Counted from the stretch's first letter, positions 18,385 through 27,694 are shown. The stretch is DNA of 64,000 nucleotides from Comamonadaceae bacterium (GCA_013297985.1 JAAFIY010000003.1:1-64000), one strand, 5' to 3'. A program made the numbers and translations. Notes: generated from the letters alone by a model not told the origin.

Positions 18385-18852
18385 ATGGAACCGCGCTTAC
18401 CGCTGCCGCCGTTTGATGCTGAAAGCGCCGCCCGCAAGGTGCGCATGGCCGAAGACGCTTGGAACACCCGCGACCCTGATCGCGTGGTGCAGGTCTACAC
18501 CCCCGACACCCGCTGGCGCAACCGGGCTGAGTTCCCGGTGGGCCGTGAACAAGTGCGGGGCTTTTTGCAGCGCAAATGGGCGCGTGAGCTGGACTATCGG
18601 CTTATCAAAGAGCTGTGGGCCTGCTCGGGTGACCGCATTGCGGTGCGCTTTGCCTATGAATGGCACGACGATTCAGGCCAATGGTTTCGCAGCTATGGCA
18701 ATGAAAACTGGGCCTTCAACGCCGAGGGCTACATGCGCGAGCGGCACGCCAGCATCAATGATTTGCCCATTCGGCCCGAGCAACGTTTGTTTCACTGGCC
18801 TTTGGGGCGACGGCCCGATGAACACGCCAGCCTGAGCGAACTAGGGCTCTAA
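18385..18852 (+). CDS. Nuclear transport factor 2-like protein (DUF1348)
   Basis: 155 residues from ATG 18385 (an in-frame TTG two codons earlier is possible). The sequence [25 protein letters not shown] and [25 protein letters not shown] fits the DUF1348 subgroup of NTF2-like alpha+beta barrels. No catalytic residues can be named with confidence. It follows cynS by 20 bases on the same strand, so it probably belongs to the cyanate operon. Whether it handles a small molecule linked to cyanate is unknown. It ends convergently with the Lon-domain gene, 19 bases apart. Confidence 0.85.
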   Translation: MEPRLPLPPFDAESAARKVRMAEDAWNTRDPDRVVQVYTPDTRWRNRAEFPVGREQVRGFLQRKWARELDYRLIKELWACSGDRIAVRFAYEWHDDSGQWFRSYGNENWAFNAEGYMRERHASINDLPIRPEQRLFHWPLGRRPDEHASLSELGL

Positions 18853-18871
18853 GCGGCACCCCAAGTGCGGG

Positions 18872-19528
18872 TCAGGGCTGAGGGCCGCCGCTGCCCGGCT
18901 GGGCGATTTGCTGCCGGGTCAGAAAGTCATTGATTAGCTCCAGCCGCACCAACGGGTTCTGCAGCTCCATTAAGCGCTGTTTGAGCGGCACGGGCAGCGG
19001 TAGCAGTTCGCACCAGCGGTTGGCCACCCAGCCTGCGGCGTCCAAGCGGCGCGGCTCTGGCAAGGGCAGGGTTTCGCCGTCGGATAGCTGCGCCTGCAGG
19101 CTGTCAATGACCTGGCCCAGCGCGTTAGCGGCGGGTTGTAAGTCAGCGGGAATACCCACGTCGGCGTCGTCGGCCAAATGGGCCACATCGGCCACCCACA
19201 GGCCGTGCTTCAAGCGCTCGCTGCGCTGAATGCGAAAGCGTTGCAGCCCGCTGCAGCGGATGTGCAGCAAGCCGCTTTGGGGCTGGGTGAGTTCATCAAT
19301 GCGGGCCAGGGTGCCCACGTCATGAAAGCGCTCGTGCTGGTCGGGGCGGCGCACTTCGCCGCCTTCGGTGAGCGCTACCACGCCAAAGGGCACGCCAGCC
19401 TTGTGGCAGCGCTTGACCATGTCTAGGTAGCGCACTTCAAAAATCCGCAGCGGCAGCACGCCTTGTGGGAACAGCACCGCAGACAGCGGGAACAGCGGCA
19501 GCGCGTGCAAAGTCAGGGGCTCGTCCAT
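18872..19528 (-). CDS. Lon substrate-binding (LON N-domain) protein
   Basis: 218 residues from ATG 19528. It matches only the N-terminal substrate-binding domain of Lon: LPLFPLSAVLFPQGVLPLRIFEVRYLDMV near the start, then PFGVVALTEG. The AAA+ and protease domains are absent, as in the free-standing YcaA/DUF3 proteins found in most betaproteobacteria. A role in protein quality control is assumed from the domain; no direct function is known to me. It is divergent from yggT across 66 bases that contain an 8-bp dyad. Confidence 0.88.
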   Translation of the reverse strand: MDEPLTLHALPLFPLSAVLFPQGVLPLRIFEVRYLDMVKRCHKAGVPFGVVALTEGGEVRRPDQHERFHDVGTLARIDELTQPQSGLLHIRCSGLQRFRIQRSERLKHGLWVADVAHLADDADVGIPADLQPAANALGQVIDSLQAQLSDGETLPLPEPRRLDAAGWVANRWCELLPLPVPLKQRLMELQNPLVRLELINDFLTRQQIAQPGSGGPQP

Positions 19529-19539
19529 GGCCACAGAAG

Positions 19540-19568
19540 TGTGCCCGCAAATCGGCCGCCCGGGCACA
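19540..19568. other. Inverted repeat in the Lon-domain/yggT divergent gap
   Basis: TGTGCCCG at 19540-19547 and CGGGCACA at 19561-19568 form a perfect 8-bp inverted repeat with a 13-base spacer between two divergent genes. It may be an operator or an RNA hairpin in the yggT leader. Confidence 0.35.
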
Positions 19569-19594
19569 ATCGCCAGCAACTCTGTAGAAGCCCC

Positions 19595-20152
19595 ATGTTG
19601 TTTGAAATTGTTTCTTTGCTGTTGAGCGTGGGCATCGGCCTGCTGGGCGGCGCTTGCCTGCTGCGGCTGTGGATGCAGGCGCTGCGCGCGCCCTTTGGCA
19701 ACCCGGTGGGGCAATTGGTGTTTGCGTTCACCGATTGGATTGTGTTGCCGCTGCGTCGCATCGTGCCTGCCTTGGGCCGTTGGGATACCGCCAGCTTGTT
19801 AGCGGCCCTGCTGCTCAAAGCGGTGCACATGGCGGTGCTGTTGGCCCTGCTGCCGCTGGCCAGCGCCAATGCGTGGGCGATGCTGCCGGTGCTGTCGCTG
19901 GTGGGCGTGGCGCAGATGGCTTTGACCACCGCGATGGTGGTGCTCATCGTGCAGGCGGTGCTGAGCTGGGTGCAGCCGCACAGCCCCTTTGCGGGCATTG
20001 CCCAGCGTCTGACGGATCCGATGTTGGCGCCCATCCGCCGCGTGTTGCCCATGGTGGGCGGCTTTGATTTGTCGCCGCTGGTGGCGGTGGTGATCTTGCA
20101 GGTGCTGCAAATCGTGCTTGAGCACGCCTCGCGCGGCTTGCTACGCTTTTGA
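19595..20152 (+). CDS. yggT: YggT family integral membrane protein
   Basis: 185 residues with four membrane segments arranged as two YggT repeats: LLRLWMQALRAPFGNPVGQL plus TDWIVLPLRRIVPALG in the first, and AVLSWVQPHSPFAGI plus TDPMLAPIRRVLPMVGG in the second. Family members are linked to osmotic shock resistance or membrane organisation. The last codons and the TGA stop fall inside a comamonad repeat, so the C-terminus GLLRF may be repeat-derived. A strong bidirectional terminator follows. Confidence 0.92.
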   Translation: MLFEIVSLLLSVGIGLLGGACLLRLWMQALRAPFGNPVGQLVFAFTDWIVLPLRRIVPALGRWDTASLLAALLLKAVHMAVLLALLPLASANAWAMLPVLSLVGVAQMALTTAMVVLIVQAVLSWVQPHSPFAGIAQRLTDPMLAPIRRVLPMVGGFDLSPLVAVVILQVLQIVLEHASRGLLRF

Positions 20153-20167
20153 TAGCAGCTTAGGCCG
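20138..20167 (+). repeat. Comamonad intergenic repeat, truncated copy at the yggT stop
   Basis: TTGCTACGCTTTTGATAGCA followed by GCTTAGGCCG matches the left half of the family. It supplies the yggT stop codon (20150-20152). Confidence 0.65.
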
Positions 20168-20194
20168 AAAAAAAGGGCCCTCGGGCCCTTTTTT
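20168..20194. terminator. Bidirectional intrinsic terminator between yggT and accD
   Basis: An A-run, GGGCCC, TC loop, GGGCCC and T-run form a hairpin that has a U-tract on either strand, so it can end both yggT (plus) and accD (minus). Confidence 0.92.
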
Positions 20195-20213
20195 GTTGAA
20201 AGCTTTGGGGGCT

Positions 20214-21086
20214 TCAGCCCACTGCGTCACTGGGCTGGCGCTGCAGCATGGCCAATGCCCGCGCCACTGTGGGGCGCAACTCACGCCGGTCACAAATGAA
20301 GTCAATCGCGCCTTTTTGCTGCAGAAACTCAGAGCGCTGAAAGCCCTCGGGCAGCGTGACGCGCACGGTGTTTTCAATCACCCGGGGGCCGGCAAAGCCA
20401 ATGAGTGCCTTGGGCTCGGCAATCACGATGTCGCCCAAAAACGCAAAGCCCGCGCTCACGCCGCCCATGGTGGGGTCAGTCAGCACGCTGATGTAGGGCA
20501 GCCCTTTCTTGGATAAGCGAGTCAGTGCGGCGTTGGTCTTGGCCATCTGCATCAAGGACAACAGGCCTTCTTGCATGCGTGCGCCGCCGGTGGCGGTAAA
20601 GCAAACAAACGGCACTTTTTGCTCAATGGCTGTTTCCACCCCGCGGGCAAAGCGCTCGCCCACCACGCTGCCCATGCTGCCGCCCATAAAGCCAAATTCA
20701 AAGGCAGCGGCTACCACTCCGATGTTGAGCACCGCGCCGCCCATCACCACCAGCGCGTCGGTCTCGCCGGTGTCGTCCAAGGCTTCTTTCAGCCGTTCGG
20801 TGTACTTGCGGCTGTCTTTGAACTTGAGCGGATCTACCGGCAGCACCTCTTGGCCGATTTCGTAGCGGCCCTCGGCATCCAAAAAAGCGTCCAGACGCTG
20901 TCGCGCGGCGATGCGGTGGTGATGGCCGCAGTTGGGGCATACGTTTTGGTTGGCTTCCAGATCGGTGCGGTACAGCACCGTGTCGCAGGCCGGGCATTTA
21001 ATCCACAGTCCTTCGGGCACCGTGCGCCGCTCTTGCGGATCGGTCTTCTGGATCTTGGGGGGCAGTAGTTTGTCGAGCCAGCTCAT
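20214..21086 (-). CDS. accD: Acetyl-CoA carboxylase carboxyltransferase subunit beta
   Basis: 290 residues. The N-terminal zinc ribbon has C31, C34, C50 and C53 ([21 protein letters not shown]). The crotonase-like carboxyltransferase core includes [15 protein letters not shown] and [13 protein letters not shown]. With AccA it transfers carboxyl from biotin to acetyl-CoA in fatty-acid synthesis. It follows trpA on the same strand after 36 bases, the usual betaproteobacterial order. folC and dedD, which often come next, are absent and a terminator follows. Confidence 0.97.
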   Translation of the reverse strand: MSWLDKLLPPKIQKTDPQERRTVPEGLWIKCPACDTVLYRTDLEANQNVCPNCGHHHRIAARQRLDAFLDAEGRYEIGQEVLPVDPLKFKDSRKYTERLKEALDDTGETDALVVMGGAVLNIGVVAAAFEFGFMGGSMGSVVGERFARGVETAIEQKVPFVCFTATGGARMQEGLLSLMQMAKTNAALTRLSKKGLPYISVLTDPTMGGVSAGFAFLGDIVIAEPKALIGFAGPRVIENTVRVTLPEGFQRSEFLQQKGAIDFICDRRELRPTVARALAMLQRQPSDAVG

Positions 21087-21122
21087 GCGGTGTGTCCTTC
21101 GGGGGCGCCGCGCGCCCGTGCC

Positions 21123-22031
21123 TCAATTGTCTAACGCTTGGCGAATCTGCGCCATGAAGGCCTGGCCGCGGGCGCTGACCTGGTCTCGCGGGGCGTCGTC
21201 CAGCAATTGAATCAGGCGGCTGCCAATCACTACCGCATCGGCCACCGCCCCCACTGCACGCGCCGTGGCGCCGTCTCGAATGCCAAAGCCCACCCCCACC
21301 GGGATGTGGCCGACATGCTGGCGAATGCGCGGCAGCATTTGGGCCACCGCGTCCACATCCAGGTTGCCCGCGCCAGTGACGCCCTTGAGCGACACGTAAT
21401 ACACATAGCCGCTGGCCACGCGGGCCACTTGGGCCATGCGCTCATTGGTGCTGGTAGGGGCGAGCAAAAAGATCAAGTCCATGCCGTGGGCGCGCAACTG
21501 GGTGGCGAAGTCTTCGCACTCTTCGGGCGGGTAGTCCACGATCAACAGGCCATCTACGCCCGCCGCTTGGGCGTCGGCCATGAAGCGGCCCGCGCCGTGC
21601 TTGATGTCGTAGCGCTCCACCGGATTGGCGTAACCCATCAGCACCACCGGGGTGGTGGTGTCGGTGGCGCGAAAGGCGCGCACCATGGCCAGCACCTGCA
21701 CCATGCCAATGCCCAGCGCCAGGGCGCGTTCACCGGCTTTTTGAATCACTGGGCCGTCGGCGCTGGGGTCCGAGAACGGCACGCCGAGTTCAATGACGTC
21801 CGCGCCGCCCGCCACCAGGGCGTGCAGCAGCTCGGGGGTGACATCGGCAAACGGAAAGCCTGCTGTGACATACGGAATCAGCGCCTTGCGGCCCTGGCTT
21901 TTGAGGGTGGCAAAGCGCTGCGCCATACGCGCCGACGCACTGGCTGTCTGGACGACATTTGCTACGGTTTTTGTAGCTGCTTCGGCAGTAGAAATGGGCG
22001 CAGCAGTCGGTTTTGCTTCAAGGGTGCTCAT
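21123..22031 (-). CDS. trpA: Tryptophan synthase alpha chain with repeat-derived N-terminal extension
   Basis: 302 residues from ATG 22031, which overlaps the trpB stop (ATGA). E81 and D92 ([16 protein letters not shown]) correspond to catalytic E49 and D60 of E. coli, spaced identically. E. coli TrpA has 268 residues; the extra 34 here are Ala/Thr/Val-rich and come largely from an in-frame comamonad repeat at residues 4-25. ATG at 21926 (residue 36, MAQRFATLK) would give the usual length of 267, but the ATGA coupling favours 22031. The barrel itself looks intact. Confidence 0.95.
   Translation of the reverse strand: MSTLEAKPTAAPISTAEAATKTVANVVQTASASARMAQRFATLKSQGRKALIPYVTAGFPFADVTPELLHALVAGGADVIELGVPFSDPSADGPVIQKAGERALALGIGMVQVLAMVRAFRATDTTTPVVLMGYANPVERYDIKHGAGRFMADAQAAGVDGLLIVDYPPEECEDFATQLRAHGMDLIFLLAPTSTNERMAQVARVASGYVYYVSLKGVTGAGNLDVDAVAQMLPRIRQHVGHIPVGVGFGIRDGATARAVGAVADAVVIGSRLIQLLDDAPRDQVSARGQAFMAQIRQALDN
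21957..22021 (+). repeat. Comamonad repeat inserted inside trpA
   Basis: TTTGCTACGGTTTTTGTAGC then TGCTTCGGCAGTAGAAATGG and GCGCAGCAGTCGG match the family. The element is read in frame on the minus strand as part of the TrpA N-terminus and has diverged from the intergenic copies. Confidence 0.75.
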
Positions 22032-23311
22032 GCGTGTAACTCCACCACGGCGGTGCCACCTTTGACGCCCTGGCCACGGCACGAGGGGCGGCAATAGAAG
22101 TCAGCGCCCGACAAATCGGCCACCGTGCCGATGTCTTTGTCACCCCGGCCCGAGAGGTTCACCAAGATGGATTGATCGCGGCGCATCTGCGGCGCCAGCT
22201 TCATGGCGTGGGCAATGGCGTGGCTGCTTTCCAGCGCGGGAATGATGCCTTCGGTGCGGCACAGGTGGTGGAAGGCGGCCAGCGCTTCGGTGTCGGTGAT
22301 GCCGACGTATTCGGCCCGGCCGATGTCTTTGAGCCAAGCGTGTTCAGGCCCCACACCGGGGTAATCTAGCCCCGCGCTGACGCTGTGGGTTTCAGTGACT
22401 TGGCCGTCTTCGTTTTGCAGCACATAGGTGCGGTTGCCATGCAGCACGCCCGGCAGGCCGCGCTGTAGGGACGCGGAATGCTTGCCACTGTCTAGGCCTT
22501 CACCGGCGGCTTCAATACCGATCAGCCGCGTGGCGGGGTGCCCGATGTAGGGGTGAAAAATACCCATGGCGTTGCTACCGCCGCCCACGCAGGCTAGCAC
22601 CGCGTCGGGCTGCAGGCTGTGGCAGCCCACTTCGGCCAGCAAGTCGGGCATTTGTTGAATGCATTCTCGGCCGATGACGCTTTGAAAATCTCGCACCATC
22701 ATCGGATAAGGGTGCGGGCCCGCCACGGTACCAATGATGTAGAAGGTGTTGTCGACGTTGGCCACCCAATCGCGCAGGGCTTCGTTGAGCGCGTCTTTGA
22801 GCGTCTTGCTGCCCGATTCCACCGGCACCACCGTGGCCCCAAGCAGCTTCATGCGGTACACGTTGGGGCTTTGGCGCTTGATGTCTTCGCTGCCCATGTA
22901 CACCACGCATTCCAGACCATAGCGGGCGCAGATGGTGGCAGTGGCCACGCCGTGCTGGCCCGCGCCCGTCTCGGCAATCACCCGGGGCTTGCCCATGCGC
23001 TTGGCCAGCATGGCTTGGCCGATGGTGTTGTTGACCTTGTGGGCGCCGGTGTGGTTTAAGTCTTCGCGCTTAAAGAAGATTTGCGCGCCGCCCAGCTCAG
23101 TGCTCATGCCCTGGGCGTGGTACACGGGCGACGGGCGGCCCACAAAGCGGGCCAGTTCGCGCTCAAATTCGGCCACAAAGGCCGGGTCATGCTGGTAGTG
23201 GGCGTAGGCGTCGCGAAGCTCGCTGATGGCGTAGGTGAGGGTTTCGCTGACAAAGCTGCCGCCATAGGGGCCAAAGTGGCCGCGGGCGTCGGGTTGCTGA
23301 TAGGCGTTCAT
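22028..23311 (-). CDS. trpB: Tryptophan synthase beta chain
   Basis: 427 residues; condenses indole with serine using PLP. The PLP lysine is K92 in [15 protein letters not shown], and the phosphate-binding loop is [10 protein letters not shown]. The N-terminal [12 protein letters not shown] and the C-terminal [13 protein letters not shown] are standard. The C-terminal 25 residues ([19 protein letters not shown] and on) go beyond the conserved end. It lies between trpF (47 bases upstream) and trpA (4-base overlap), so the three are one operon. No trp leader peptide is seen upstream. Confidence 0.97.
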   Translation of the reverse strand: MNAYQQPDARGHFGPYGGSFVSETLTYAISELRDAYAHYQHDPAFVAEFERELARFVGRPSPVYHAQGMSTELGGAQIFFKREDLNHTGAHKVNNTIGQAMLAKRMGKPRVIAETGAGQHGVATATICARYGLECVVYMGSEDIKRQSPNVYRMKLLGATVVPVESGSKTLKDALNEALRDWVANVDNTFYIIGTVAGPHPYPMMVRDFQSVIGRECIQQMPDLLAEVGCHSLQPDAVLACVGGGSNAMGIFHPYIGHPATRLIGIEAAGEGLDSGKHSASLQRGLPGVLHGNRTYVLQNEDGQVTETHSVSAGLDYPGVGPEHAWLKDIGRAEYVGITDTEALAAFHHLCRTEGIIPALESSHAIAHAMKLAPQMRRDQSILVNLSGRGDKDIGTVADLSGADFYCRPSCRGQGVKGGTAVVELHA

Positions 23312-23358
23312 ACAGGTTCAGGGCGGGTGATGGGCGCAGGCCTGAACCACACGGGGGG

Positions 23359-24126
23359 TCAGGCGCTGGCGGATTTGGGTGGCGCAGCCAAAGGGTTGGC
23401 AGCACTTGCAAAAGCCGCATCGGCGGCGCGCACGGCCGCTACAAAACGGGCTATTTTTTCGGCACTTTTAAGGCCCTTGCGGGTCTGGCCGGGCCGGGCG
23501 GGATCGTCTTCTTCCACGCCCGAGCTGACATCAACCGCGAGCGACAGCGCGCGCGGGCGCACCTGGGTGATCCCATCGGCCACGTTTGCAGGTGTGAGTC
23601 CACCAGACAAGACGAGGTGAGCGTTGACGTTTTTTGGCAGCAGTGACCATTGAAATGCGTGTCCGCCGCCGCCATAGCCCACCACTTGGGCGTCGAGCAA
23701 CACGGCTTGGGCAGCGGCAAATTGCTGCGCGAATTTTACGAGGTCAAAGCCCGCCCCGGCCTCACCCAGCGGAATCCGCGCGGCGCGAATGAAAGGGATG
23801 CGACCGTTTTGGGTCACAGCCAGGCAGTGCTCGGGCGTTTCGTCGCCGTGCAATTGCACCAAAGCGTACGGCAGTTGCTGGTGCGCCGTGGCTACTTCTT
23901 CGGGGCTCGGGTTCACAAACAGCAGCACCGGCGTCACAAAGGGCGGCAGGCGGCGGGCCAGATGGGCGGCGCGCTGCAAATCCACATGCCGTGGGCTGCC
24001 GGGCCACAACACAAAACCCACCGCATCCGCCCCAGCGGCCACTGCCGCATCGACGTCGGCCGCTCGGGTCAGGCCGCAGACCTTGATGCGGGTGCGGGCT
24101 GCATGGGGGTGAACAGGGGCGCTCAT
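23359..24126 (-). CDS. trpF: Phosphoribosylanthranilate isomerase
   Basis: 255 residues; isomerises phosphoribosylanthranilate in tryptophan synthesis. The catalytic cysteine is C17 in IKVCGLT and the general-acid aspartate is in LAVDVSSGVE. The LVLSGGLTPANV phosphate loop is present. The C-terminal 20 residues (Ala/Pro/Lys-rich) go beyond the usual barrel end. Its start overlaps the truA stop by four bases (ATGA). This truA-trpF-trpB-trpA-accD order is typical for betaproteobacteria, with trpE, trpG, trpD and trpC elsewhere. Confidence 0.96.
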   Translation of the reverse strand: MSAPVHPHAARTRIKVCGLTRAADVDAAVAAGADAVGFVLWPGSPRHVDLQRAAHLARRLPPFVTPVLLFVNPSPEEVATAHQQLPYALVQLHGDETPEHCLAVTQNGRIPFIRAARIPLGEAGAGFDLVKFAQQFAAAQAVLLDAQVVGYGGGGHAFQWSLLPKNVNAHLVLSGGLTPANVADGITQVRPRALSLAVDVSSGVEEDDPARPGQTRKGLKSAEKIARFVAAVRAADAAFASAANPLAAPPKSASA

Positions 24127-24986
24127 GGGGGCGGATCATGCCGCAGCACCAGGGCTTCTTGCGGCGCGGCATCAAAGGCGCTGGGCCGCACTGGCAGCCC
24201 CCAGCTGTCGGCGTAGCGCGGGCCCAAGAAGTGCAGGCCATCGGGCGCAAACGTGGGGGCGGCCAAGCTGCGGCTGCGGCTGGCCAGCACCTCGGCCAAC
24301 CACTGCGGCGTCTGCAAGCCCTGGCCCACGCGCAGCAGGCTGCCCATCAGGTTGCGGATCATGTGGTGAAGAAAAGCGTCGGCTTCAAATTCAAAGCACC
24401 ACTGCACGGCGCCCAGCGCCTCGTGGCGGCTGATGGCGATTTCAAGCAGTGTCTTCACCGGCGAGTGGGCTTGGCATTCAGCCGCACGAAAGGCGCTGAA
24501 ATCGTGGGTGCCCAGCAAATGCGCCGCCGCCTCGCGCAAGGCGCCCATTTGCAGGGGCCTAAACACCCAGCCCACCTGGCCTGCCCGCAGCGCTGGCCGC
24601 ACCGGCGACTGCCACACCCAGTAGGCGTAACGACGGCTGAGCGCCACTGCACGGGCGTGAAATTCGCGTGGCACCGGCTGCGCCCATTGCACCGCCACAT
24701 CGGGAGGCAGAAAGCGGTTGGTGCCGCGCACCCATGACGAAGCATCGCGCTGCAGGTCACTGTCGAGGTGCACCACCTGGCCCACGCCGTGCACGCCGGC
24801 GTCGGTGCGGCCCGCGCAGATCACCTGCAGGGGCTGGGCGGCAAAGGCGCTTAAGGCCGCTTGCAGCGCATCTTGCACCGTGGGCAGGCCGAGCTGGCTT
24901 TGCCAGCCGTGGTAGGCGCTGCCGCGGTAGCAGACGCCCAGCGCGGTGCGATGCAGCGCGCGGCTGGGCCTTTGGCTCACACGCAA
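24123..24986 (-). CDS. truA: tRNA pseudouridine(38-40) synthase
   Basis: 287 residues. The catalytic aspartate is D62 in CAGRTDAGVHGVGQV. Other hallmarks are LGVCYRGSAYHGWQSQ at the start, HDFSAFRAAECQA and FLHHMIRNLMGSLL. It modifies the anticodon arm of several tRNAs. The gene overlaps trpF by four bases and follows fimV by 11 bases, so it is embedded in a long minus-strand run. The C-terminal 25 residues are extra relative to E. coli and look unstructured. Confidence 0.97.
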   Translation of the reverse strand: MRVSQRPSRALHRTALGVCYRGSAYHGWQSQLGLPTVQDALQAALSAFAAQPLQVICAGRTDAGVHGVGQVVHLDSDLQRDASSWVRGTNRFLPPDVAVQWAQPVPREFHARAVALSRRYAYWVWQSPVRPALRAGQVGWVFRPLQMGALREAAAHLLGTHDFSAFRAAECQAHSPVKTLLEIAISRHEALGAVQWCFEFEADAFLHHMIRNLMGSLLRVGQGLQTPQWLAEVLASRSRSLAAPTFAPDGLHFLGPRYADSWGLPVRPSAFDAAPQEALVLRHDPPP

Positions 24987-24997
24987 AAGCGGCTGGA

Positions 24998-27694
24998 TCA
25001 GCTCAGTTCGGCCAGCAGGCGCTCGGCCTTGGCCTTGACTGACCCGCTGGCTTCAGCCAGAACCTCTTCCACCAAGGCGCGGGCGCCGTCGGCGTCGCCA
25101 ATGGCGTTGAATTCTTCGGCCAAGGCGAGCTTGGTGGCCAAGGGGTCGTCGGCTGCAGGGTCTGCTGTGGTGCCTGCGGCGTTGCCCAGATCGCCTTTGG
25201 CTTCTGCAGCCACCGGGGTGGGCGCCGGCGGGTCCAAGTCCAACGAGATGCTGCTGAGGTCAAACTCCAGCGGCTTGTCGGTGCTTGGCGCGGCTGCGCT
25301 GGCGGCGGCGGGTGCAGGGCTTGGTGTGCCGGGCAGATCAAGCGAAAAGTCCAGGCCCTGATCGGCGCTTTCAGCCTTTGCGGCGGGTGTGGGTGCGGGC
25401 GCCGCAGCAGGCCCGGGGGAAGGGGTGGGCGTCGGCGTGAGCGCGGCGGGCTGGCTGAGGGCCGCGTCGACGTCAAATTCAAGATCCATCAGCCCAGAGT
25501 CACTAGCGGGCGCTTCAGCGGCTTTGGCAGCGCCCGCAGGTGCGGGTAGCGCGCCGGGGGCGGACAAGGGCAATTCACTGTCGTCGCCAGAAAAATCCAG
25601 ATCAATATCGACCGCGCCGGTGCTGGCGGCGGCTAGGCCGGGCGCGGTGGCTGGGCGGTCGTGCTGCGCGTACAGCGGATTGTTCGGGTCAAGCGAACGG
25701 CCCATTTCGGCGGCGCGCTCCCAGTCGTTGCCGAAGCCCTGGCTGATGGCATTGAGCTCACCGGCCAACTGGTTGAAGTGGCTGACGTCTTGCCGCTTGT
25801 TGTAAATCTCAAGCAGCTTGGTGTGAATGGCCGTGCGCGTGGGGTTGTTGCGCAAGGCTTCTTTCAGGATTTCTTCGGCTTGTAGATCGCGGCCATAGGC
25901 CAAATACACGTCGGCTTCGGCCACCGGATCGACATCGCCCCGCGCGTCGAGCTGGCTGGGCGAATAGCTCATGTTGGAGCTGGCGCCGGTCTCCTCATTG
26001 GTGTCCACGCGCTGACCACCGCTGGAGCCAAAGAACGAATCAGGTTGGAGCTTGCTTTCTAGGGCTGAGTCAAGCGGTGCCTTTTTGCGCTGACGCATGC
26101 GCATCAGGCCCAGGCCCAACAACAGGGCGACCAAGCCGCCCGCCGCGGCGGGTACCAGCGGGTTCTCTAGCAAGGCGTCAACGATGCCGGGCTCTTCGGC
26201 CACGGGGGCCGGAGCGGGAGCGGGCGCCGACGCGGGCGCTGGGGCTGGTGCTGCGGCCACCGGGGCTGGTGCGGGCGCTGCCTCTGCCGGGGCGGCGGGC
26301 GCCGCTGCAGGCGCTGGTGCAGCTGCCGCGGGGGCGGGCGCGGCGGGCGTCGCCGCTGCTGCGGGCGTTGCCGGGGCTGGCGCAGCCGCCGTTGGAGCTG
26401 GCGCAGGCGCGGCAGTTGCGGGGGCCGCTGCGGCCGCCGGTGCGGGTGAGGCAACCGGAGCTGCAGGGGCCGCAGCGGGCGCTGTGCCGCCGAGTTTGCT
26501 CAGGTCGCCGATGTTGCGCGACAGCTCGGCCATACGCTGGGCGGATTCGCGGGCTTGGGCGTCTTTGGCGGCCTTGTCCTCAGCGGCGCTGGTGCCCTTG
26601 GACAGGGTGAGCTTGTCGCTGGCCGCCGCACCGGCTTTGCCGTCTTGCACCTGGGCCTGTACGCGGCCTGCGGCTTCGCGTGCCGGTGCAGCGCTGGCCA
26701 CTTGCGGCACGGCGCTGGCCACGCGATTGCGCAGTTCATTGAAGTCGCGCGCTTGGGCCGCGACGATCCGGGTGGCTTCGGGCGCCGGGGTGGCGTTGGC
26801 TTCCTCGGTGGTGGGCAACTCCAGCGTGGCGCCGGCGCGCAGCCGGTTGACGTTGTTGCCGATGAATGCGTCGGGATTGCGCTGCAGCATGGCCACCAGC
26901 ATCTGGTCGAGCGAGACGCTGGCGGGCTTGTTGGCGGCGGCGATGCGGCTGGCGATGTCGCCGGACTTCACGGTCACAGAGCCGCTGGCCGTGGCGGCTG
27001 GCGCAGGCGCGGCAGACGCAGGGGCCGCTGCGGCCGGGCGCGGCGCGGGGGTGGCCCGCACCGCAGGCGCCAAGGGGGCTGCAGGGGCTGCCGTGGCGGG
27101 CGCAACGGGCGCCACCACAGCGGGAGCCGACGCTGGCGCCTGTGCGGCCTGCACGGCAGAGGCAGCGGGGGTGGGCGCCGGCGCGGCAGCCGGGCTGATC
27201 TGCGGCGCCACCGTCACAGCGGGCGGCGCTTGGCGCAGGTTGGGCGGATCAAACAACAGCGTGTAGCTGCGCAACAGCCGCCCGGTGGACCACTGCGCAT
27301 CCACCATCAAATCCACAAACGGGTCGGTGACGACGCGGTCACTGCTCACCCTTAGCACAGTGCGCCCGCTGGCGTTGCGCTGCAGGGTGATCTGCAGCGA
27401 GGTCAGGGCGGGGCTGTAGTCCAGGCCTGCTGCGCGGAACTGTTCGGGCGAAGCGGGCCCCACGCGAAGCGTCTCGGCCTCTGCCGTGGTGATTTCTGGC
27501 ACCTCGATTTCAGCTCGCAGGGGTTCCCCCAGGGCCGACAAGACACTCACGCGCCCCAGGCTCAAAGCCTGGGCCGACGGGGTGAACGACGCCAGCGCCA
27601 ACGCCACCGCCGCGGCCGCTGCGGTTAGCACCGCTTTGGACGATCGACGCGGCAAGACGCCATCGCTCGACGAACGATGCGCAGGGTTGGCCAT
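24998..27694 (-). CDS. fimV: FimV/HubP-family polar landmark and pilus assembly protein
   Basis: 898 residues from ATG 27694, which has an AGAGGTGAG ribosome-binding site; an in-frame TTG lies at 27715. Order: signal peptide to about residue 43, FimV N-domain LSLGRVSVLSALGEPLRAEIEV, a LysM-like peptidoglycan-binding domain around 240-295 (KSGDIASRIAAANKPASVSLD), a very long Ala/Pro tract, one membrane segment (AAGGLVALLLGLGLMRMR), an acidic cytoplasmic region with a TPR-like helix pair, and the conserved C-terminal cap DDPLATKLALAEEFNAIGD. FimV organises pole-linked type IV pili; the minor-pilin operon lies 25 kb away in this window. Confidence 0.95.
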   Translation of the reverse strand: MANPAHRSSSDGVLPRRSSKAVLTAAAAAVALALASFTPSAQALSLGRVSVLSALGEPLRAEIEVPEITTAEAETLRVGPASPEQFRAAGLDYSPALTSLQITLQRNASGRTVLRVSSDRVVTDPFVDLMVDAQWSTGRLLRSYTLLFDPPNLRQAPPAVTVAPQISPAAAPAPTPAASAVQAAQAPASAPAVVAPVAPATAAPAAPLAPAVRATPAPRPAAAAPASAAPAPAATASGSVTVKSGDIASRIAAANKPASVSLDQMLVAMLQRNPDAFIGNNVNRLRAGATLELPTTEEANATPAPEATRIVAAQARDFNELRNRVASAVPQVASAAPAREAAGRVQAQVQDGKAGAAASDKLTLSKGTSAAEDKAAKDAQARESAQRMAELSRNIGDLSKLGGTAPAAAPAAPVASPAPAAAAAPATAAPAPAPTAAAPAPATPAAAATPAAPAPAAAAPAPAAAPAAPAEAAPAPAPVAAAPAPAPASAPAPAPAPVAEEPGIVDALLENPLVPAAAGGLVALLLGLGLMRMRQRKKAPLDSALESKLQPDSFFGSSGGQRVDTNEETGASSNMSYSPSQLDARGDVDPVAEADVYLAYGRDLQAEEILKEALRNNPTRTAIHTKLLEIYNKRQDVSHFNQLAGELNAISQGFGNDWERAAEMGRSLDPNNPLYAQHDRPATAPGLAAASTGAVDIDLDFSGDDSELPLSAPGALPAPAGAAKAAEAPASDSGLMDLEFDVDAALSQPAALTPTPTPSPGPAAAPAPTPAAKAESADQGLDFSLDLPGTPSPAPAAASAAAPSTDKPLEFDLSSISLDLDPPAPTPVAAEAKGDLGNAAGTTADPAADDPLATKLALAEEFNAIGDADGARALVEEVLAEASGSVKAKAERLLAELS

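Noticed and set aside
21138..22097. Long open frame antisense to trpA (about 319 codons)
   Set aside because: It mirrors codon bias of the GC-rich trpA gene, has His/Gly/Ala-rich composition and no recognisable motif.
23437..23463. GCTACAAAACGGGCTATTTT in trpF, resembling the comamonad repeat
   Set aside because: The encoded residues (KSAEKIARFVAAV) are normal conserved TrpF sequence, so this is a chance match.
26097..27266. Long Ala/Gly-rich open frame antisense to fimV
   Set aside because: It is the complement of the FimV Ala/Pro tract; low-complexity and not a real protein.
27667..27680. CGTTCGTC on the minus strand near the fimV start, like an AlgR site
   Set aside because: It is a single copy inside fimV codons and without the paired repeat seen upstream of the pilin operon.
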